Source of the DNA: Bombyx mori
Lineage: Eukaryota > Arthropoda > Insecta > Lepidoptera > Bombycidae
Reading direction: 5' to 3'
NCBI RefSeq assembly: GCF_030269925.1
Contig: NC_085107.1
Coordinates: forward strand, 14,384,001-14,448,000
DNA: 64,000 bases
Shown here: positions 27,301 to 36,300 of the stretch, piece after piece
Numbering within the stretch: the stretch's first letter is position 1
Layout: each line of letters starts with the position of its first letter
Notes under the pieces: model-generated
Database searches by the model: none
What the model saw: the letters and a program-made list of their open reading frames with translations, nothing else
What the model was told of the DNA's origin: nothing
Program-made: the position numbers and the translations under genes

Positions 27301-30300
27301 TCTGAAAATAGATTCGAACTCACCTTTTATTTTGTTAACTTAACACATTGTACATGTCATGTTTTTTTTGACTCATGAGCAAAGAATATTTCCAAGACAG
27401 GGTAAGAGAGACCAAACGAAAAGAGGGCAAAAAGAGACAAATTTAAGAATATCCAAACATAGATATAAGTTAGCTATAGATATAGATATACCAAATTATA
27501 TAGCAATTTTGTAATTTATTGTATATTTAATTCGTCAAAGCATTCGTTAAAGTACTGAACATTGCGTGATGAGACGAAAATATTAGTAAAATATTTATTT
27601 TGTTCATTTTTATTTAATTCTGGGAACGAAGACAAATGCCGAATGGCGTTCGGTATTATGGAATACTGATCCATACGTTCTCCTTCTTAATTCCGTTTCT
27701 ATGATATTTTCGTGCACAATTCATGTATTGAAACTTTTTGTTTTTCATAACTATACAGCGAATTAAACATTTTTTAATGTTTATGTATTGAATTAACACG
27801 CGACATTGTTTGCCGCGATTACGCTGCGCCGCGCCGTTTGCCTTGACGAGGGGCAATTGAAAATACAAAACTACGGAACAGACTATTGATCACCAAGGTT
27901 AAATGTGTTTCACGGTTAAGAGAGCAACGAAAATAAATTATTAATATTATAAAATGCCTTCGATTCGTAATTTGAATTAACGATGCTCGGAGCGAACTTT
28001 ACCATAAATAAGTACATGCCTTATTAATTTTGAATTTGTGTTACAAAACATAGATAAGTTCGAGTATAATCGTTTTGAATGAAATTGAATTTTTTTTACA
28101 TCATTAGTATAAACACGATGGATATACTAATAGTTTATGAATTAACCGTCATGTTTTATTGTAATTCTCGATCAGAATCTGCATGTATGGCATTAATAAC
28201 AATAATTTTATTATACGAGTATAACGTTCAACACTGACCGATTTTAAGAGTGGTCAAGTCAAATTTACATAAAGGGTTTTTGATCAATTCATTCACTATT
28301 TCACGGAACCCCGATGCATTTTTGAATGCTAAACCGCGTGCGTTCACCTCTTTTATAACTGATTTTAAGACGAAATTCTTAAATTTGATGTTTTTATTTA
28401 TGAAATCATTAAATTAATTTTCCAATATAATTGCAATATTGTTTACTCGACACCAATACTCAGTCTGTACCAATTAGTTGCAATCAGTTGTGCACTGCGT
28501 TTTATCACACAATAATATGTTGTTGATAAACGTTGCCTGACACATGTGATTTACGTAATGTGCTTAATATAAATTATTATGTTATCGACATATGAAACAT
28601 AAACGTTCCAATAGACGTTCTTCATACTAGTAAGCGGGAACGTTGTGATCTCTTGTACCAAGTATATTAATAGCTAAATGTTACCCTGGGCTTCACTCGC
28701 GTGGTCCAGGAAAACTAGCAGTATGATTTTCCGTGGATATAAGGTGTTTTTTCGGTGAAAGGTACCCTATGTCACTCTAATGACTCGATACTATTACTTC
28801 AAAAAAAAAAACACCTCAATCCGTTGCTTCATCTCGACGTTAAAGGAGGACAAACAAAAACAAAAATGGACAAACACCCTTTCAAATTTATAATGTGATA
28901 TTTTATATTTATATAAATTATACATACGGAACCGCGTTTTAGTAGTCAGGGTTACTTACTACTCCACTAATAAGGCGATCTACATGTTTGTTTGATTCTT
29001 GCTTCGGACTAATTATTTATATAATTCAAATTTAATTGGGAACATCATAAAGTATTAAATTATAATTAAAACAGTGGTTGCGTTATGATAAAATAATTTG
29101 AGGGATAGTATTAATGATGATTACAAACGAAGATAACCATTCAACCGACTGTCGTGTATATATTTTCATGTAGCGACCTGTATTTATGGTAAATTTACGT
29201 GATTGCTGTAGACGGTATACGTAAGTCAACTAGACGATCACAACTCAGTTTGGTATAATAGGTTAAAATATTGTATCCAAACAACATAGGTTACTCGTAT
29301 CCTTATCCTTGCCGTACCCAAGAAACCGGAGACATTGTACCGCCGCGCAGGTGTAGACAGGACGGTTGTTACGTACCTTGTTAACTTTAGCGAGCTGTTC
29401 GTACAATTACAGTACAGTGCAGTTACGTGATTGTTATAGCCCTCTAAATATATATTTTAGAGGATTTAGAGGGTGTCTACAACTAAATTAATGTTCTTTC
29501 TTTTCGATATATAAAATGGGGTTATTAATATCGGACACAAAAAAGTCTTTGATTTTTTTTAGTCGTCTTCCGTAATTCCTGTTTATTCTTTAAACTCTAA
29601 CGTAAGAATGAGTGCGAGATTGGCGCCATGTTTCACCGGTCTTCTCTACGTTACAGAGGAAGATGAGTCGCAAATATTCGTCAAGTTCTTCAAGTTTCAC
29701 AAGTGCTACGATCTGATACCAACCTCGGCGAAGCTGGTCGTGTTCGACACGCAACTCCTGGTCAAGAAGGCTTTCTTCGCCCTTGTTTACAATGGTGAGT
29801 TGGATTCTGACATTCCTATTTGTTTATTATTATTTGCATTGTTTTCATATGATTAATTTAACATCAATATTCTTCTTCTTTCTTACCTATTACCCTCTGC
29901 TGGGGCGTAGGGCTTGAAACGAATCCTTCCATTTACATCAATATAAAGTAACCAAATCAAATATTAAATCATTTCGGATAATAATATTTGCTTAGCGTAA
30001 AACTATATTCGTTATGTTGATTTAACACGCTGTTGCCAACAGATTCTACTAATGCTGCGCAAACACTTGATTTGCAGTCGCTAGCAGTGCCTACCGAATT
30101 TCTCGATAGTTCTATATTATCTTATGAAGTTTCGTTTTTCTTTCTTTTTTTGTTACGCAAAGCGAATATATATATTATAAGTCTGGACACTGTAATACGA
30201 ATGCTATAAAACATCAAAGGCGTCCGTCCCTCCGTGAATAGCGCGAATTGGTTTTGTGAATCATATTTATATGCTCTAGCGAAACTCTTTCTGGCTTATT

Positions 30301-33300
30301 ATTATAATTTTCTTTGTACGTTTTTTTATTTTTTGTATGTTTTGTCGCAACCGAAATCGGTTTTGCTGTAAACGAAATTTTATATTTGGTTGTCCGGTAA
30401 AAAAACGATTGCAACCAAACATTTTGGCCACAGGCGTGCGAGCCGCCCCGCTGTGGGACTCGAACCAGCAGCAGTTCGTTGGTATGCTGACTATAACGGA
30501 CTTCATCAAGATACTACAGATGTACTACACGAGCCCCGACGTCAAAATGGAAGAGCTCGAGGAACACCGCCTCGAGACGTGGCGCCGTGAGTGTTTGATG
30601 TTGCGATTAAACTTTTTTTTTCTTCCTATCTATACTAGTAGCCTCTAGGGGTTATTCTAGATTCATCGAGCTAATAGGTGAGCTCACGGGGCTCAAACCG
30701 GGAGTGCCACTAACACTGGCCCTAGCTAGTGCTTCGCAGAGTCTACCGCCGGATCAGAAACGCGACCCACTGAGAAGATCCAGCGAGAAACTCAGTGTGT
30801 TGTGTCTATAGGTTAATTTACTCGTCGAGCCCTTCGTCGCAAGCGACGGGTTCGGCGAGGACGGTGACCGGTGCTTGAGGTACCTAAAAGCACCGTTAAT
30901 GGATAAGGAGGATTCGTAATGACGTGTTTATATATATATAAATATTATATATATATAAGGTTATAATAAAAGAAATATGCAGTCGAATGCAATGTGGTGG
31001 AATTTCGAATATTCGACGATCATTTCTAAAATAAACGTTGTCTTGGGATAGGTTCATGAGTATAGGTGGGCCGTATGCTCGTCTGCCTACAAGGGCAATA
31101 AAAAAAAAAAGAAAAAAAAGAATTACTATTAAAAAAGATTAATTCATTTATATAGGACTGTATGTCTCTGATATTCAAGTGTGGGCTAGAGACGAAGGTG
31201 CGACTGGTTCGCGGTTTTTCCAGAACGTTCTTTTTTTCTAAATCCGTAACATAAGTAGTTAGCGTGACGTATGTATGTACACCTCACAAGGTTAAGTGTA
31301 TGTTAGCGATGTATTCACATTTGTCACGAAGGATGGTTGGATTTTTTAGTCGCTTGATTTCGACATCAACAGTGAAAGATGCTGCAAACCAGCGATAGAT
31401 TGAGTATCGTCAGATTCCATTATCGCCTTTAATTCGTCGTAGTTGATGTTAGTTTTCAGGCGACCACGGGATTCATTCTCCATGTTGGAAGCGTTCAAAC
31501 CAATATCGAGTCGCGCGTTCCTTTTTAGTGTTCACTCCGTACACGTCATTAATGTTGTGAGCCGATTATGCAGCATTGCTTCCGCGACGGAACTCGTATT
31601 CGATAATGACTCGTATTTTTATCGAGTCCATGTTGTAGAAAGTGTACAAATTTAATGACAACAAAGCACCAATCAGTAAACAAATGACCGAAAAACATTG
31701 TTTAGATTTAGAATTTTAGCCATCCATACATTAATCAAACCGCAAGCGAAACAAAAATACATATCGATATTTAGGAAAAAAATATGATGTGTCTTCCGAG
31801 TAACTAAATTACTTGTATGACGATTGATAAGTGATAATTTTATAATTTTGTTCAGTGCAAAAATGAAATTTCGTGATTAAGTATCTCTGTTACCAAATTA
31901 ATACGTTAGTAGATGAGCAAACTAATGTCACTAATGGCACTTTTAGAAGAAACTTCCTAAATGTTAGGCGTATTACCAGCGCCCGTACGGCCTTACTTTG
32001 TCTTCCTCTTATCTGGAGGCGCCGGAGTCCGACATAACCCGGTCTGTCACCCTCCTCGACCGGGCATCCGTAATCGGATTCCCCAGTGTTAAAAAAAAAG
32101 AATGTTGGCCTGGCTTTCGGGTTTGAACGCAAACCCTGCTGGTTTGCAAATAACAACACTACATATGTGTCAACTATCGTGCCGTGAACTCGTGTGCATA
32201 AAACACGAAACAAACGATAGCACTCCTCATAATTGGATAGCATAACCCTACTTAACATAGGCGAATGCCTCTTAATCAATCTAGAGAAGTCAGCTATAAG
32301 ACCCCGTCGTATGGATCAGAGTGCTAGACTGGACAGGGCTATGATAGCAGTAGATGAAAAAAGAATGCATCGAGCAAAAATTAGAATTGTGAGATGATGT
32401 GTGTAGTAACACGAATGGATAAAATTAGATATGAGTATATAAGAGGTAGGCTATATACTACTTCCTATATAGGTATAGGTCCTATACTAAATACATATAA
32501 TATGCATATAACACTCAGCGTTGCTATTTTTGATGTCCATGGATGACGGTAACCACGGGTTGTATGCTCATCTGTCTACAAGGGAAATAAAAAAGAGGAA
32601 GCCTGGAATTAGCGTTAGTCACAGAGAAAAAAAAAGAGTGGAAGGTTATTGTAGTATACAATATGGGGGATGACCATGTGGACAAGTCTCAGTTTCATTC
32701 AAAGAACACAACTGAGTTTGTTTTTTGTGTTCTACGTAGAAAGTAATAGGTAGGACGACAGTGTGAAAAATTTCTCTTAACGATATCTCATGCAAGAAAT
32801 AACATTATAAATCATATTTGACGGTAGTGTAAATTTTTTCTCATAGCGATATTTCGACACATTCAAAGAATAACATTATAAATGATATTTGACGGTAGTG
32901 TATATTTTTTCTCATAGCGATATTTCGACACATGCAAATAATAACATTGTAAATCATATTTGACGGTAGTGTAATTTTTTTCTCTCATAGCGATATTTCG
33001 ACACATTCAACGAATAACATTGTAAATCATGTTTAAGCTAAAACTGAGTTACAATGTTATTCTTTGCAGCTGCCGTTTTTGACGGTCAGTTATATTTGTT
33101 TGGCAGGCGTGTTGAAAGGTTCAGTGATGCCGCTCGTATCGATCGGTCCTGATTCTTCACTGTTCGAAGCCATAAGGATGTTGATCACGAACCGCATCCA
33201 TCGTCTACCGGTCATCGATCCCGACACCGGCAACGTGCTCTACATACTGACGCACAAGAGGATACTGAGATTCCTCTTTTTGTATGTAAGTATCCATTAT

Positions 33301-36300
33301 CCAATATAATCAACCTTACGCTTTTATCGACTGTCCGGTCGATCTCGGTTTACGTAATCTATATTTAAAAAAATATTAATTGCTGTTCGTTAGTCTCGCT
33401 AAAACTCGAGAACGGCTCGACCGATTTGGCTAATTTTGGTCTTGAATTACTTGTGGAAGTCCAGAGAAGGTTTAAAAGGTAGATAAGTATGAAATTGCCC
33501 GGAATCAAATAAAAATAACAATTTTGTTTTTCCTTTTTTTTGTTCTAAGTTTATTTTATACAAAAGTTTAGGTTTTTTATTTATCGATTGAGGCACTACG
33601 AAGTCTGCCGGGTCAGCTAGTTAAAACTACTTTTAGCTGTGCAGTAAAATAATCAAATGTCGATGAACAACACCTTAGTCATTCGCGATCACGAAATCTG
33701 TATAGTATTCGAAACTTCGGTAATAATAATTTAATTATACTAAAAAAAAAAAAAGTAATTTTAGTTGCGTTTCCGACTCGAGAAAACCGAAGGGAATATA
33801 AACAATACGTGTTTTGTTGTTTCTTTTTAAATGTTTGTTCTTATCGATTATTCAGTTCATTCTTCATTTTTCCTGTTAAATAAGCAATCGGATATATATA
33901 AAGACTTTTGGTGTGTTTTTGTCTAAAAAGAGTAGATACATTTTTGTGTAATATTTTTCGACTTCTTAGTTACGAGAATTTATTTTCTATATAATTTCCT
34001 TGTAATATTATGTAATATTACAAGGATGTATATGTAAATTAATAGAAACGTTTCAGTGGACACGTTAAATACATTTACAGATACAAAATTTTAACACAAC
34101 AAAAAGAAGTCAACTGACTTGAACAAAAAGAAAACAAAATGATAATATCATCAATGTAGTCGGAAATTAATCAAATATACATTTTTAAGGATTACTCAAA
34201 AACTAATCGATCGATCTTGATAAATTTTAAAAACTGACTTGAACAAAAAAAAACAAAATGATAATATCATCAATGTAGTCGGAAATTAATCAAATATACA
34301 TTTTTAAGGATAACTCAAAAACTAATCGATCGATCTTGATAAAATTTAAATGGAATCGCATGAGAAACGCCATTTTTTATATTAAAATAAGATTCATCAA
34401 AATCGGTTCATCTAGGAAAAGCACACATAAAAATTAAATTGTACTCAGATCTTTTTTTTATTGCATCAATGGGTGGACGGGCTCACAGGCCCCCTGGTGT
34501 TAAGTTGTTACCGGAGTCCATAGACATGTACAACGTAAATGCCGCCACCAACCTTGAGATATGAGTTCTAAAGTCTCAGTATAGGTACAACGCCTGCCCC
34601 ACCCTTCAAACCGAAACCCATTATTGCTTCACGGCAGAAATAGGTAGGGTGATGGTACCTACCCGTGCGGACTCACAACAGGTCCTACCACCAGAAGACC
34701 ACTATCTCCTTTTTGACATTTGTTAAAAGCCGATAACGCTAAGATGTATGTAGTTCATTAAGAATCAACGTCAGTTTCATAATCTTGTTTGCGGCACCAT
34801 CCCAGTGTTCATCCAGTACCACGTTAAGCTCGTATTTTTGAATTCGCTTGCTGAAGTATTTAAAATATTGTATAGGTTTAAATTTAAATTGAACGCGATC
34901 CGAACCTAACGATATATACATACATATATCGGGGGGCGAAAGGCTGTATTTGGCTTAAGCGAGATCTCGCTTAATACGCCACATTTACATATCATCGTAA
35001 TTAAACGTGCGATTTATTTGGTATTATAGCATCAACAGTTCAATGTTTTTAATTGAACTTCAATTTAGTTTACTCCATTCAAACAGCTCAAGAAGGTTTT
35101 TTTGCCAAGATATTTTTTCCAAATTTTAATCTTTAAATGGTTCTCCTGTAGAGTTCCAAAAAGTCGCTTAAACCAAAGGGCTTTTCACTCCTCAATATGT
35201 ACAATATATAATACGATAATCGAAATTAAAGTCGTTCAAAGTGTCACTGGTTCAATTTTACAGATAAACGAATTACCAAAGCCGTCGTACCTGAAGAGTA
35301 AGATTCGCGATCTCCGCATCGGCACCCTAAGCGACATCGAGACCGCCACCGAGGAGACCTCGATCATCGAAGCCCTGAAGAAATTCGTGAACAGGCGCGT
35401 TTCGGCGTTGCCCCTGATCGATCCCGAAGGACGTTTGAAAGACATCTACGCCAAGTTTGACGTCATTGTGAGTGCGATCGTAGTGGACTCGATGCTAGTG
35501 ACGTGATTAGCGCACATATGTGCATCCTTTTTCGTCTTAAGCCATTCCCAAGCCCCGCCTTCGAATCAGATAGACAAACTTACTCAAGACATAAAGGGAT
35601 ATTTTTTCCGGTTCAAAAGTCGGTCTCTCAAGCTACAAGAGTTCGAAGCTTTGCATACATCTACCGTACCCATCAGAACTTGCGACGAAAAACTTCTACT
35701 TTTTCCAGCAGCTATATTTTCTTGTTGACAAGGAAAAAATATAATATTCGAGAGGCAGTACAAAATGCCTTTGAATAATGTTAGCTCCCATAGCATCCGT
35801 GTCTTTTCCAAGAACGTCATTCCAAAAATTGCCATTGCCCTAGAAGAGGTGCATGTTTTGATAGACAGAAATAAAAAAAAAATGATATTAACTTTTTGTA
35901 TACAGTTTTAAGGGATTTTATGACCTGGTAACTAAGACCTTTAAGTCATGTCTTATTTTAATTTATATTCTTATTTATATGAAAAATGTTAATATGGAGT
36001 GAAATGAATTAATGAAATGAAGATGATTAATTTGAGACATTAATCGACTGGGATGAAATTAAATGAAATGAGATGAGATGATATGGGATGAAATATAATC
36101 TCAGTAAAATGGTGGTCATTTACTATGATTTTTAGTGGACTTTTTGGAGGATCCCGAGAAGTTACGTCTAGCGGCTTTGTTTCACTTTCTCACATTTGTG
36201 CACCATCACAGATATTAAACAGTTAATAAACCACCGTTGTTACACATTTAAACCCGAAGAAACACTAAATAGACAAAATAAAACAAATACCACAACTTCA

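Noticed and set aside
32800..33014. CRISPR-like array
   Set aside because: Directly adjoining 71-bp units without unique spacers, in an intron of a eukaryotic gene; it is a simple tandem repeat.
35503..35835. ORFs on both strands after AMPK-gamma exon 7
   Set aside because: Intronic, no recognisable domain and no conserved splice partner.
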